DNA from: WFZT01 sp964398355
GTDB taxonomy: Bacteria > Hydrothermota > Hydrothermia > B15-G9 > WFZT01
Direction: 5' to 3'
Length of the DNA: 41,444 nucleotides
Assembly (NCBI GenBank): GCA_964398355.1
Contig: CAYNMM010000063.1
Span: 1-41,444, forward strand
Of the stretch, positions 17,077 to 25,216 are shown piece by piece. The notes under the pieces are model-generated. The model saw only the letters and a list, made by a program, of their open reading frames with translations, made no database searches and was not told the origin of the DNA. Numbering within the stretch: the stretch's first letter is position 1; every line of letters starts with the position of its first letter. Both the position numbers and the translations under genes were made by a program.

Positions 17077-18357
17077 TTAATTACCTCCGAGGATATATTC
17101 TGGAGAGACTATTTTCCCCGCAATGGCTGAAGCGGCTGCCACTGCTGGATTTGAGAGATAAACTTCAGATTCGACGTGTCCCATTCTTCCTCTGAAATTT
17201 CTATTCGTTGTCGAAATTGCTTTTTCTCCCGGTGCGAGGACTCCCATGTGTCCCCCAAGGCATGGACCACAGGTAGGTGGTGCAATGACTGCACCTGCCT
17301 CGAGAAAAGTCTCAATGTATCCTCTCTTTAATGCCTCATGGTAAATTGCAGGTGTTGCTGGTAGTATTATCAGCCGTAGTTTATCAGCCACTTTATGTCC
17401 CTTCAAAATCTTTGCTGCAATTTCAAGGTCTGAGATTCGCCCATTGGTGCATGAGCCAATGACAGCCTGGTCTATTCTGATGTCCATTTTTTCTACATCG
17501 TAAATAGGCCTTGTATTCTCCGGCAAATGCGGAAATGCAACCTGTGGGACAATATCTTCAGCGTTTATCTCGAGGATTCTCTCATAGTCAGCATCGTCGT
17601 CTGATTTATAAACTGTATAAGTGGATCTCTCTTTTCTTTCCTCAACGTATTGAATGGTTTTTTCGTCAGGTTCAATGATACCGGTTTTTGCCCCGGCCTC
17701 AATGGCCATATTGCAGATAGTGAATCTATTATCCATGTTGAGATTTTTGATGGTATCCCCACTGAATTCCATTACCCTGTAGTTGGCGCCATTTACACCG
17801 ATTTTACCGATTATGTAAAGGATAATATCCTTTCCACCTGACCACTGAGGCAGTTTCCCATTGATGACAAATTTTATGGTTTCAGGAACTTTGAGCCAGA
17901 CTTTTCCTGTAATCCATGCGAATGTGAGGTCAGTCGAGCCTACACCTGTTGAGAAGGCGCCGAGTGCCCCATAAGTACAGGTATGTGAATCCGCTCCGAT
18001 CACAAGATCTCCCGGCAGGATCACTCCTTTCTCTGGCAGGAGAGCGTGTTCGATACCGACTTCACCTACCTCATAATGGTGAGTGATTCCGTGTTCTTTT
18101 GCGAAGTTTCTCATACTCTGTGTAATAATAGCGGTTTTGATGTCTTTGTTGGGGGTGTAGTGGTCCGGGATAAGGCCGATTTTGTCAGGATCAAAGACCT
18201 TTTTGGCTCCGATCTCGTTGAACTGTTTTATCGATAACGCTGCTGTTATGTCATTACCAAATGCGAAATCAACGTTAACGAGATAGATCTCCCCGGGTTT
18301 TACCAGATCCACCCCCGCGTGTTTTGCAATTATTTTTTGTGCTATGGTCTGTGCCAT
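17077..18357 (-). CDS. leuC: 3-isopropylmalate dehydratase, large subunit
   Basis: 426 residues from ATG 18357. A longer GTG-initiated frame is rejected because its codons are the AAGGAGGT ribosome site itself. The aconitase-type [4Fe-4S] cysteines are visible in VIGSCTNGRISD and PPTCGPCLGGHMG. The dehydratase signature GDLVIGADSHTCTYGALGAFSTG is present. The short 420-residue form belongs to the archaeal/thermophile branch that pairs with short LeuD. First gene of the leuCDB operon; upstream are a TATAAT -10 and an inverted repeat (18432-18516). Confidence 0.94.
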   Translation of the reverse strand: MAQTIAQKIIAKHAGVDLVKPGEIYLVNVDFAFGNDITAALSIKQFNEIGAKKVFDPDKIGLIPDHYTPNKDIKTAIITQSMRNFAKEHGITHHYEVGEVGIEHALLPEKGVILPGDLVIGADSHTCTYGALGAFSTGVGSTDLTFAWITGKVWLKVPETIKFVINGKLPQWSGGKDIILYIIGKIGVNGANYRVMEFSGDTIKNLNMDNRFTICNMAIEAGAKTGIIEPDEKTIQYVEERKERSTYTVYKSDDDADYERILEINAEDIVPQVAFPHLPENTRPIYDVEKMDIRIDQAVIGSCTNGRISDLEIAAKILKGHKVADKLRLIILPATPAIYHEALKRGYIETFLEAGAVIAPPTCGPCLGGHMGVLAPGEKAISTTNRNFRGRMGHVESEVYLSNPAVAAASAIAGKIVSPEYILGGN

Positions 18358-18389
18358 AATGACCTCCTTCACTCCATTTGAAAAATTTT

Positions 18390-18395
18390 ATTATA
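18390..18395 (-). promoter_or_regulatory. Predicted leuC -10 element (TATAAT)
   Basis: Perfect TATAAT on the minus strand, 32 bases before the leuC ATG. The -35 17 bases upstream (TAGTCA) is poor, which would suit activator dependence. Confidence 0.45.
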
Positions 18396-18431
18396 AACGC
18401 AAAGAGGATTTATGACTAACATGTCAAATGG

Positions 18432-18516
18432 GATTCTTAAGAATTGTAAAATTGGCTTTTTACAACATTGAGAATTCTGACCGTGGACATGTGACATACG
18501 CACAATTCTAAGAATC
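18432..18516. promoter_or_regulatory. Separated inverted repeat upstream of leuC
   Basis: GATTCTTAAGAATTGT (18432-18447) and ACAATTCTAAGAATC (18502-18516) are inverted copies differing by one inserted base, 54 bases apart, just upstream of the predicted leuC -10. Could be a looping operator pair or an RNA stem if transcription starts further upstream. Confidence 0.4.
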
Positions 18517-18594
18517 GTCAGGGATGGGGCTTTTCGAAAAAATACATTGGTTAAAGGAGAATCTATTTTTAACATCCTTCACAAAGGTGGGTTT

Positions 18595-18800
18595 AGCACA
18601 GTGGGGGAGGATTGGGGAGGGAACAGAAAGAACAGATTTGACAGGGGGAGCAATGATTGCCCTTTTTATCCTCTCCTTAATCCACTCCCGCAAGTGTGAG
18701 CGGAGGCAGATTTTCCCGCAAGGAGGAGAGGAAATAAAGAGAGTTTTTCTACAAATTGAGTGGGGAAGTAATTACTGGTAATAAATTTTTCGAATCCCCC
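18595..18800. repeat. Copy of the dispersed composite repeat
   Basis: 18598-18700 (GTGGGGGAGGATTGGGGAGGG, ACAGATTTGACAGGGGG, TCCTTAATCCACTCCCGCAAG) matches 5138-5230 and inverted 7420-7500. 18721-18796 is the inverted copy of the TTCGAAAAA...TTACCAGTAATTACTT...AGAAAAACTCTC module at 7270 and 30293. Non-coding, between leuC and the DUF763 gene. Confidence 0.7.
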
Positions 18801-18811
18801 CTCGTCCGAGA

Positions 18812-18841
18812 TTGACATTAAATAATGACTGGTGAATTATA
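18812..18841 (+). promoter_or_regulatory. Predicted promoter of the DUF763 gene
   Basis: TTGACA (18812-18817), 18-base spacer, ATTATA (18836-18841). The ATG at 18850 lies 8 bases after the -10, suggesting a leaderless or nearly leaderless mRNA, although AAGGA overlaps this spot. Confidence 0.5.
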
Positions 18842-18849
18842 AGGATACT

Positions 18850-19914
18850 ATGAAAACAGGCGTAGCGAATCTTCCCCTTCATGGAGGAAAGGCTCCAAGA
18901 TGGCTTTTTAATAGGATGAAAGTGCTTGCGGAGAAGATACTCGAATTAATAGTTGTGGAATTTGGACCGGAGGAGGTTATCAAGAGACTTGCAGATCCAT
19001 ACTGGTTCCAATCACTGGGGAATGTAATGGGGTTTGATTGGCACTCCTCAGGTTTAACCACTACAACTACAGGGGCGATAAAGGAGGCCCTTAAGAGGAT
19101 TGGGCCGGATATTGGTGTTTTTATGGCAGGTGGGAAGGGAAAGACATCGAGGAAGACTCCAGATGAGTTGAGATTGATCGGAGATCGATATGGGATAGAC
19201 GCTGAACCTTTGGTATACGCGAGTAGAATGACAGCAAAGGTGGATTCGACCGCGATTCAGGATGGATATCAGATTTACCACCATACAATTATTTTTACAA
19301 AAAATGGATTCTGGGCGGTGGTACAGCAGGGGATGAATGAAAGGAGTAGATTTGCCAGACGGTATCACTGGATAAAGACGGGAAATTTTGTTGATTCCCC
19401 TCACACCGGAATTATCTCACAAAAAAGATCAAATTTCGTTGTTGATACAGTTGCGAGGAGTGCACAGAAAGCAAGAGAAGTGATAACTCAGCTTTCACAT
19501 GAAAAACCCGAAAAGATTGAGCGAGAGTTGAAAAGAATTAAGGAGTTAAATTTACCAAGAAGACATCAACTACTCGCCAGAGATATTAATCCAGACCGTA
19601 TTAAGAAAGTATTTTTAACAACTTATGAATTTCAACCGGAGAATTTTGAGACTTTACTTGGTATCAGGGGACTTGGCCCAAAGAGTTTAAGGGCTCTCGC
19701 TCTCCTTGCAGATGTTGTTTATGGTGCGCCCGCAAGTTATACTGATCCTGCGGTATATTCCTATGCTCATGGTGGTAAGGATGGTATCCCGTATCCCGTG
19801 GATCGTCAGTTGTATGATAGGTCAATTGAGATACTTGAAAAGGCGATTAAGGAGTCCAATCTCGGCAGGAAAGATAAGATAGAAGCATTGAGAAGATTGG
19901 CAAAATTTAGATGA
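18850..19914 (+). CDS. DUF763 protein with helix-hairpin-helix motif
   Basis: 354 residues from ATG 18850 (MKTGVANLPLHGGKAPRWLF, the conserved DUF763 start); an upstream GTG adds only six residues and has no ribosome site. The N-terminal half carries family-conserved blocks (MGFDWHSSGLTTTTTGAIKE, GVFMAGGKGKTSRKTPDE, YHHTIIFT). Near residues 255-280 there is an HhH-like FETLLGIRGLGPKSLRALAL, which usually binds DNA or RNA backbone non-specifically. DUF763 (COG1415) is found mainly in archaea and thermophilic bacteria; its function is unknown to me. No obvious operon partners. Confidence 0.9.
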   Translation: MKTGVANLPLHGGKAPRWLFNRMKVLAEKILELIVVEFGPEEVIKRLADPYWFQSLGNVMGFDWHSSGLTTTTTGAIKEALKRIGPDIGVFMAGGKGKTSRKTPDELRLIGDRYGIDAEPLVYASRMTAKVDSTAIQDGYQIYHHTIIFTKNGFWAVVQQGMNERSRFARRYHWIKTGNFVDSPHTGIISQKRSNFVVDTVARSAQKAREVITQLSHEKPEKIERELKRIKELNLPRRHQLLARDINPDRIKKVFLTTYEFQPENFETLLGIRGLGPKSLRALALLADVVYGAPASYTDPAVYSYAHGGKDGIPYPVDRQLYDRSIEILEKAIKESNLGRKDKIEALRRLAKFR

Positions 19915-19917
19915 TTT

Positions 19918-21726
19918 CTATTCTTTCAAACCATACTTTCTGATGAGTTTATAAACTGTGGGACGGGAAATTCCGAGTTGTCTGGCAGTTTCTGATATGT
20001 TAAAATGAGTCTTTTTGAGTGTTTCGATAAGCAACTCTTTTTTTATATCTTCAAAGGATTTTTTGTCCGCTTCCTTGGGAGTTTGCGAGAAAATGTAAGA
20101 TGGAAGGTGATTTTCATTTAACATTTCTGTTTCTGCTATGTTTACAGCTCTTTCAACAATATTTTCAAGCTCTCTGACATTCCCCGGGAAGTTGTATTCC
20201 ATTAGAGGCTTGAGGAATGATCTATCCGCACCTTTGATATTTTTCCCCAGAGATTGATTGTATTTCTGGATAAAGTGATAGACAAGCAGAGGAATATCAT
20301 TTTTACGTTCACGGAGAGGAGGTATCTCGATATGAATTATGTTCAATCTATAAAAAAGATCTTTTCTGAAATCACCGCGATTCACGAGGTCAACCAGATC
20401 GCGATTGGATGCAGTAATGATTCTCACATCTACCTTGAGGGATTTTGTGCCACCGACACGTGTTACGACCTTGTCCTGGAGAGTGCGTAACAGTTTTGAT
20501 TGTAGTGAGAGGGGGAGTTCCTCTATTTCATCAAGGAATAGGGTTCCCCCGTCGGCGAGCTCAAATTTTCCAGGTCGACCCTTTTTTGAAGCTCCGGTGA
20601 AGGCACCAGGCTCATACCCAAAAAACTCACTTTCTGCAAGATCTCTTGGAATTGCACCACAATTTATGGCTACAAAAGGACCATTTGAGCGATCGCTTTC
20701 AAAATGAATTGCCTGTGCAAACATCTCCTTTCCAGTTCCCGTCTCGCCGGTGATGAGAACAGATGAGTTTGACCTTGCGGCAATCTTTGCTATTTTTATT
20801 GCCTCTTTTAACCTCGGATCTTCCCCTATGATATCGTCAAACGTGAATTTAGCCTCAGCACCGATGTATGAAGTGACAAAATTTCTCACCCTGTTAATTT
20901 CCCTGAAGAAGTCTACAACACCTGAAAAGTTTCCATCTTTATCCTTGACTACAACAGCAGTTTTTATAAAATGCAGGAGACCACGGGACGGACTTTCAAT
21001 TATAAATTCCTTGTCAACGTAACCTTTATGGGTTTTGAATACGTTTAAAATTACGGGTGTGAAATCCACTATGTCAGTAACGTGTTTTCCTATGGCCTTT
21101 TGCCTGTCTATTTTTAATATCCTGGTCCCCGCTTCATTGATGTATAGTATTTTTCCATTAGCATCAAGGCAGAGAACGCCATCTTTTGATGCCTCACTTA
21201 TTATCTCGAGGTACTTTCGAGAAACCTCCACCTCTTCAAGGGCAATTCTGAGATTATTTTCATTTTCAATGGCTTTCGCAAGTGATGAGACGATACCAAG
21301 AGCGTAATCTGGATAATTTTCCTTTGTTGTAGAGATCCCTATACTACCAATGATGTTCCCATTCAGATTTTTTAAAGGTGCCGCGGCGCAATACCATCTT
21401 TTTAGCCCGGGTGCTGTGTGCTCCTCACCTTTCAAAGCAACAGGATGCCCATACTCCATCGATAGATTTATAGCAGTATTGCCGACGAATTCTTTTTTAA
21501 GGATAAGTCCCTCTTCCAGGAATGGATCCCTCTTCTTGCCCATTAGAAGCAGAACCACCCGATCTATGTCCGTGAATGACACGGTGAAAGGATTTTCCTG
21601 AACGTCAAACTCGCGGAAGAGATTTTCTATAATTGAAAGTAAGTCTGCTTTTTCTGCTTTCTTCCTCTCAAGCTCTTCATGATTTACAAAAACCTTTTTA
21701 AGAGTTTCCAATATTGTCGTATTCAT
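19918..21726 (-). CDS. Sigma-54-dependent activator (GAF-PAS-AAA+-Fis HTH)
   Basis: 602 residues from ATG 21726. A GAF-like sensor (about 30-165), a PAS domain (about 175-290, DGVLCLDANGKILYINEAG), then the AAA+ core with Walker A GETGTGKE, the sigma-54-contacting GAFTGAS loop, Walker B GGTLFLDEIEEL and arginine finger region DLFYRLNIIHIEIPPLRER. A Fis-type HTH ends the protein (ISETARQLGISRPTVYKLI). There is no receiver domain, so it senses a small molecule or redox state directly. ATG 21726 is chosen over a TTG 12 codons upstream because TTGCCA-N17-TAAAAT ends 7 bases before it. It follows the NifX-like gene on the same strand. Its sigma-54 target promoter was not found in the window. Confidence 0.93.
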   Translation of the reverse strand: MNTTILETLKKVFVNHEELERKKAEKADLLSIIENLFREFDVQENPFTVSFTDIDRVVLLLMGKKRDPFLEEGLILKKEFVGNTAINLSMEYGHPVALKGEEHTAPGLKRWYCAAAPLKNLNGNIIGSIGISTTKENYPDYALGIVSSLAKAIENENNLRIALEEVEVSRKYLEIISEASKDGVLCLDANGKILYINEAGTRILKIDRQKAIGKHVTDIVDFTPVILNVFKTHKGYVDKEFIIESPSRGLLHFIKTAVVVKDKDGNFSGVVDFFREINRVRNFVTSYIGAEAKFTFDDIIGEDPRLKEAIKIAKIAARSNSSVLITGETGTGKEMFAQAIHFESDRSNGPFVAINCGAIPRDLAESEFFGYEPGAFTGASKKGRPGKFELADGGTLFLDEIEELPLSLQSKLLRTLQDKVVTRVGGTKSLKVDVRIITASNRDLVDLVNRGDFRKDLFYRLNIIHIEIPPLRERKNDIPLLVYHFIQKYNQSLGKNIKGADRSFLKPLMEYNFPGNVRELENIVERAVNIAETEMLNENHLPSYIFSQTPKEADKKSFEDIKKELLIETLKKTHFNISETARQLGISRPTVYKLIRKYGLKE

Positions 21727-21733
21727 GTAAAAG

Positions 21734-21762
21734 ATTTTAACACATTGGGGAATTAATGGCAA
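21734..21762 (-). promoter_or_regulatory. Promoter of the sigma-54 activator gene
   Basis: Minus strand TTGCCA (21762-21757), 17-base spacer, TAAAAT (21739-21734), 7 bases before ATG 21726. The -35 overlaps the last codons of the NifX-like gene. Predicts a leaderless transcript; no Shine-Dalgarno sequence is present. Confidence 0.55.
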
Positions 21763-22133
21763 TTTTCACCGTTCTCATGACCACACTCGTGTGTCCATTC
21801 CTCGGTTTTTAGAGTACCCTCCATAAAGTCATGAATTACATCTCTCAATTTACCGTTAGCTCCCATGATTACATTGATGCCAAGCTTGTTGAAAAAATCA
21901 ACAGCTTTTTGTCCCATGCCCCATGCTATCACTGTATCAACATCGAAGGATTTAAGCCAGTTTGGTATGTCACCTGGGCCGTGTTCTGAGAAGGGAACCT
22001 CCCTGCTGGAGAATTTGATGATTTCACCACTTTCATCTACCTCGATTATTGCGTAAAACCTCGCTCTTCCAAAGTGTTCTTCAATTTCGTCATCCAGACC
22101 AGTTCCATATTTTACAGGGATTGCTATTTTCAT
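21753..22133 (-). CDS. NifX/NafY-like (dinitrogenase iron-molybdenum cofactor family) protein
   Basis: 126 residues with the RNase H-like NifX/NifB C-terminal fold: MKIAIPVKYGTGLDDEIEEHFGRARFYAIIEVDESG, then WLKSFDVDTVIAWGMGQKAVDFF and a Cys/His-rich tail (HECGHENGENCH) that may bind metal. Outside nitrogen fixers this family is common in anaerobes next to Mrp-type ATPases and is thought to carry Fe-S or Fe-Mo clusters; no nif genes are seen here. GGAGG precedes the ATG. Downstream on the same strand is the sigma-54 activator, which could sense or regulate a related process. Confidence 0.88.
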   Translation of the reverse strand: MKIAIPVKYGTGLDDEIEEHFGRARFYAIIEVDESGEIIKFSSREVPFSEHGPGDIPNWLKSFDVDTVIAWGMGQKAVDFFNKLGINVIMGANGKLRDVIHDFMEGTLKTEEWTHECGHENGENCH

Positions 22134-22253
22134 TTTCTATCCTCCAATTTTTGTTAAATTTTAAATCTTTACTTTCATACCAACAATAGATGACAGGTAA
22201 GAGTGAAACCCCTAAAATAATTAAGTCCTTAATAATTTTTCAGGGAGGTTAAA

Positions 22254-22448
22254 ATGATTCCTTTAGTACTTCTTTTAGTTGTATGGGCATTAATTTACCT
22301 ACCGATAGTCATTAAGCCACACAGGATCAAGCCGTTTATTGCTGGTTTTCCATTTGATCTCTTCTGGTTGCTTGTGTTCACTGGAATCTTACTCTTTCTT
22401 GTCATCTGGTATGCACTGGTGTGGAAACCGGAGGAGGAAGAGGAATGA
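22254..22448 (+). CDS. Small two-helix membrane protein, DUF3311-like
   Basis: 64 residues with two hydrophobic helices (about 2-20 and 32-54) and an acidic tail (KPEEEEE). The layout and its position as an ATGA-overlapping partner of an SSS symporter match DUF3311-type small subunits that accompany sodium:solute symporters. Strong GGGAGG ribosome site. A short palindrome, ATTAAG-TC-CTTAAT (22220-22233), lies just before it. Probably an accessory subunit; family name tentative. Confidence 0.75.
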   Translation: MIPLVLLLVVWALIYLPIVIKPHRIKPFIAGFPFDLFWLLVFTGILLFLVIWYALVWKPEEEEE

Positions 22449-23905
22449 TAACATTTTACTCAATTCTGGCTATTGTGATTCTGATCGGGATAAGTGCATG
22501 GATATCCTCAAGGGCAAGGCATGAATCCCGTAAAAATATTGAGGAATTTTATGTCGCAGGAAGAAATATTGGATGGATTGTTACCTTCCTGACATTCAGT
22601 GCAACGCTTTTTTCAGCTTTTACGCTCGTCGGAATGCCCGGATTTTTCTATACTCATGGGATTGGTTCGTGGACATTCATAGCTGTGGCCGATACTTTCA
22701 TGGCCCTGATGGTGCCATTAGTTGGATACAGAATCTGGAAAGCAGGAAAGGTATACGGATTCGTCACACCTGCACAGTTCCTTGGTGAAAGGTATGAATC
22801 TCGTTTCGTATTGTATATCGCTGTGATCTTACAGTTCCTCTTTCTTTTGCCGTATATGTCTATACAGGCTATAGGAATTGCAAAATTATTGCAAAGTGCT
22901 GCAGGGATTCCTTATCTAATAGGCCTCATTATTGCTCTTGTTGCTACCTACCTCTATATTGAAACCGGTGGTATGCGAGCTGTTGCCTGGACAGATGCAA
23001 TTCTTGGTCTCACTCTGTTTGTAGGTGCCTACGCTGTTAGCCTGTGGTTTCTCGGTAGACATTTCGGCTCCCTTTCCGGCATGTTTCATCAGGTCTATAA
23101 TGTAAAGAAGGAGCTATTAACAATTCCAGGACCAAAGAATTTATTCACGACCACAATGCTAATTTCATTTTTTATCATGATTTTTGCAATGCCCGCAACT
23201 CAATTTCAATTGACTACCCGGTATTTCATAGCGAAGGACGTGAAAACGTTAAAAAAATCAATGATAGGAATGGCGATCTTTGCCTCTTTCGTTCTTTTTC
23301 CATCACTTATCCTTGGCATCGGAGCTTCATGCGTCTGGCCACATTTGAAAAGTGGAGATATGGTGCTTGGAAAGGTATTATCCGAACTTTCTCCTTTTTT
23401 GATGATTATTGGAATCATGGCCGTATTTGCTGCAGCCCTTTCAACAATCGATTCTCAACTTTTACTCCTCTCGTCTCTCTTTACGAGAGATGTGATTCTT
23501 GAATCCAGGGGTGAGCTAACAATGAAGGACAAGCTGAGAATAAACAGAATTGTAGTGCTTGTCCTTTCCCTCCTGATATTCATTATCTCCCTGAATCCTC
23601 CGCGTCTAATAGTCCAGCTTTCTATCCTATCTTTTGCCGGGACACTTCAGATTCTTCCGGCTATGCTTGGAGCACTTTATTGGAGAAGAGCAACAGGTGT
23701 TGCCGCCGCATGGTCGACAATCTTCGGTGTTTCTATACTCATTCTGTTGAAGTTTTTCAAGCTTCATATAAATCTTCATGGCTGGCATCCTGCTATCTGG
23801 GGACTTGTTGGTGGAACAGTTTTGTTTTTCCTTCTCTCACTTGTAACTCCGCCACCGAGCCAGAAGGGAAAAACAATTTTCGAAACAATTGCCACTAAAA
23901 AATGA
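22445..23905 (+). CDS. Sodium:solute symporter (SSS family)
   Basis: 486 residues from ATG 22445, which overlaps the stop of the small membrane protein (ATGA); upstream codons in the same frame encode that protein's end. About 13 helices. Family features include FYVAGRNIGWIVTFLTFSAT, GFVTPAQFLGERY and the FAAALSTIDSQLLLLSSLFTRDV segment near helix 8-9 that corresponds to the Na-binding region in SSS proteins. Substrate unknown; the adjoining PanE-like gene raises pantothenate (PanF belongs to this family) as a hypothesis only. Confidence 0.9.
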   Translation: MITFYSILAIVILIGISAWISSRARHESRKNIEEFYVAGRNIGWIVTFLTFSATLFSAFTLVGMPGFFYTHGIGSWTFIAVADTFMALMVPLVGYRIWKAGKVYGFVTPAQFLGERYESRFVLYIAVILQFLFLLPYMSIQAIGIAKLLQSAAGIPYLIGLIIALVATYLYIETGGMRAVAWTDAILGLTLFVGAYAVSLWFLGRHFGSLSGMFHQVYNVKKELLTIPGPKNLFTTTMLISFFIMIFAMPATQFQLTTRYFIAKDVKTLKKSMIGMAIFASFVLFPSLILGIGASCVWPHLKSGDMVLGKVLSELSPFLMIIGIMAVFAAALSTIDSQLLLLSSLFTRDVILESRGELTMKDKLRINRIVVLVLSLLIFIISLNPPRLIVQLSILSFAGTLQILPAMLGALYWRRATGVAAAWSTIFGVSILILLKFFKLHINLHGWHPAIWGLVGGTVLFFLLSLVTPPPSQKGKTIFETIATKK

Positions 23906-24804
23906 GAAAAATCCTGATTGTCGGACCTGGTGCAATTGGCTCGATTATTGCATATCTATTCATGGAGTCCGGAAACTCTGTCAAAATTTTCCATTATTCA
24001 AATGAAAGAACGGAAAAACTGAAAAATAAAGGCCTAACCTTACTTTTGCCTCAGAGTGAAAAAGTAAATATTAGACCACAGGTTGCCACGATAAGCAATA
24101 AGGGGGAATTTTTCGATGCTATTGTATACACAACGAAATCTTATCAGCTTGAGACAGCTTTGAAGTTGACTCTCGATAAATTTGGAGCAACTTATTACTT
24201 GTTTTTGCAAAACGGCCTTAAACATGTTGAAATAGTATCACGATGTAAGGAAAATAGAGAGAAAATATTCTTTGGTATAACTACGCTTGGAGGATTTCGA
24301 ATTGATGAAAATACGGTCCAGGTCGCATCTATAACGGGCGAGACAGTAGTTGCACCGTTTAAGGAATCTACTCCATTACCTGATGTCTTTGACGTTCCTT
24401 GGATTAAATACAACCCGGATTACAGATCTATTCTGTGGTCAAAAGCCTTGATAAATGCCGCTATCAATCCTTTAACAGCTATTCTGGAAGTCAGAAATGG
24501 AGCACTTGAGAAACCTGGGCACTGGAGGATTGTTAAAAATACGATTCAAGAAATTCTAAAAGTTGTCCACGCTTTGAATATTCGTCTGACCATGGAAAAC
24601 CCGGAAGATTACGTTCTTGATGTCGTCAGGAAAACATCCCTTAACAAATCATCGATGTTGCAAGACATAGAGAAGGGTAAGAAGACAGAAAATGATTTTA
24701 TAACCGGTTATATTCTTGAGATTGCAAGGAAATTAGGGATTGAAATGCCTGTAAATGAGGCATTATATAATTTAGTCAGGATAAAGGAAGGAGAAGATTT
24801 ATGA
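23902..24804 (+). CDS. Ketopantoate reductase-like protein (ApbA/PanE family)
   Basis: 300 residues. The N-terminal NADP fold has ILIVGPGAIGSIIAYLFMESG. The mid part has KALINAAINPLTAILEVRNG, containing the catalytic Lys and Asn-Pro region of PanE. The C-terminal SSMLQDIEKGKKTENDFITGY matches the SSMxQDxxxGxxTE substrate segment. The reaction would be NADPH reduction of 2-dehydropantoate to pantoate for CoA synthesis. ATG overlaps the symporter stop by 4 bases and its own stop overlaps the next gene. Paralogues act on other 2-oxoacids, so the substrate is moderately certain. Confidence 0.88.
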   Translation: MRKILIVGPGAIGSIIAYLFMESGNSVKIFHYSNERTEKLKNKGLTLLLPQSEKVNIRPQVATISNKGEFFDAIVYTTKSYQLETALKLTLDKFGATYYLFLQNGLKHVEIVSRCKENREKIFFGITTLGGFRIDENTVQVASITGETVVAPFKESTPLPDVFDVPWIKYNPDYRSILWSKALINAAINPLTAILEVRNGALEKPGHWRIVKNTIQEILKVVHALNIRLTMENPEDYVLDVVRKTSLNKSSMLQDIEKGKKTENDFITGYILEIARKLGIEMPVNEALYNLVRIKEGEDL

Positions 24805-25211
24805 GAGTTGTTCTTATTCATGCATCCAGAGTTTCATACATACCTGCACAGAAGGGCCTTGATAACCCGGATCCCTCTCCGGAGAGTGGAGATTTTGAAG
24901 ATCTTGTCATGGCTTTTATACATGTTGAAAGGGAAGACGAGGAAAAAGCGTCAAAAGTTGTGACCAATCTGATAAAAAATATCAAATGGCTTTGTGGTAA
25001 ATTGGGCACAAAGAGAGTATTGCTTCATTCTTTTGCCCATCTTTCAACCAGCAAAGCCTCTCCAGAACTCTCAAGAGAAATTTTAAGGAGGGCCAGGGAA
25101 AGACTTGAAAACGTGGGGTATGAGGTGCACGAAACACCATTTGGGTATTTTCTTGACATAAAAATTGAGATGCCCGGTCATTCTCTTGGGAGGATCTACA
25201 AAGAATTTTAG
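24801..25211 (+). CDS. Free-standing archaeal threonyl-tRNA synthetase-type editing domain
   Basis: 136 residues that look like the N-terminal editing domain of archaeal ThrRS (DTD-like fold): start MRVVLIHASRVSYIPAQKGL, SGDFEDLVMAFIHVEREDEE, VLLHSFAHLSTSKASPELS, ETPFGYFLDIKIEMPGHSLG. No synthetase follows; the stop is normal and a different gene begins 5 bases on. In archaeal enzymes the domain removes serine from tRNA-Thr. The family histidines in FAHLS and GH are present, but positions I recall as catalytic Tyr-Lys (PFGYYK) read PFGYFL, and the Glu after GHPLAE appears as Arg. Function may therefore have changed. It overlaps the PanE-like gene by 4 bases. Confidence 0.85.
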   Translation: MRVVLIHASRVSYIPAQKGLDNPDPSPESGDFEDLVMAFIHVEREDEEKASKVVTNLIKNIKWLCGKLGTKRVLLHSFAHLSTSKASPELSREILRRARERLENVGYEVHETPFGYFLDIKIEMPGHSLGRIYKEF

Positions 25212-25216
25212 AGAAT

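Noticed and set aside
18357..18372. GTG start giving leuC five extra residues
   Set aside because: Those codons are the AAGGAGGT ribosome site of the ATG at 18357.
21727..21762. TTG start for the sigma-54 activator, 12 codons upstream
   Set aside because: It lies in the -35 region of a good promoter and has no ribosome site; the ATG at 21726 gives the family-like start.
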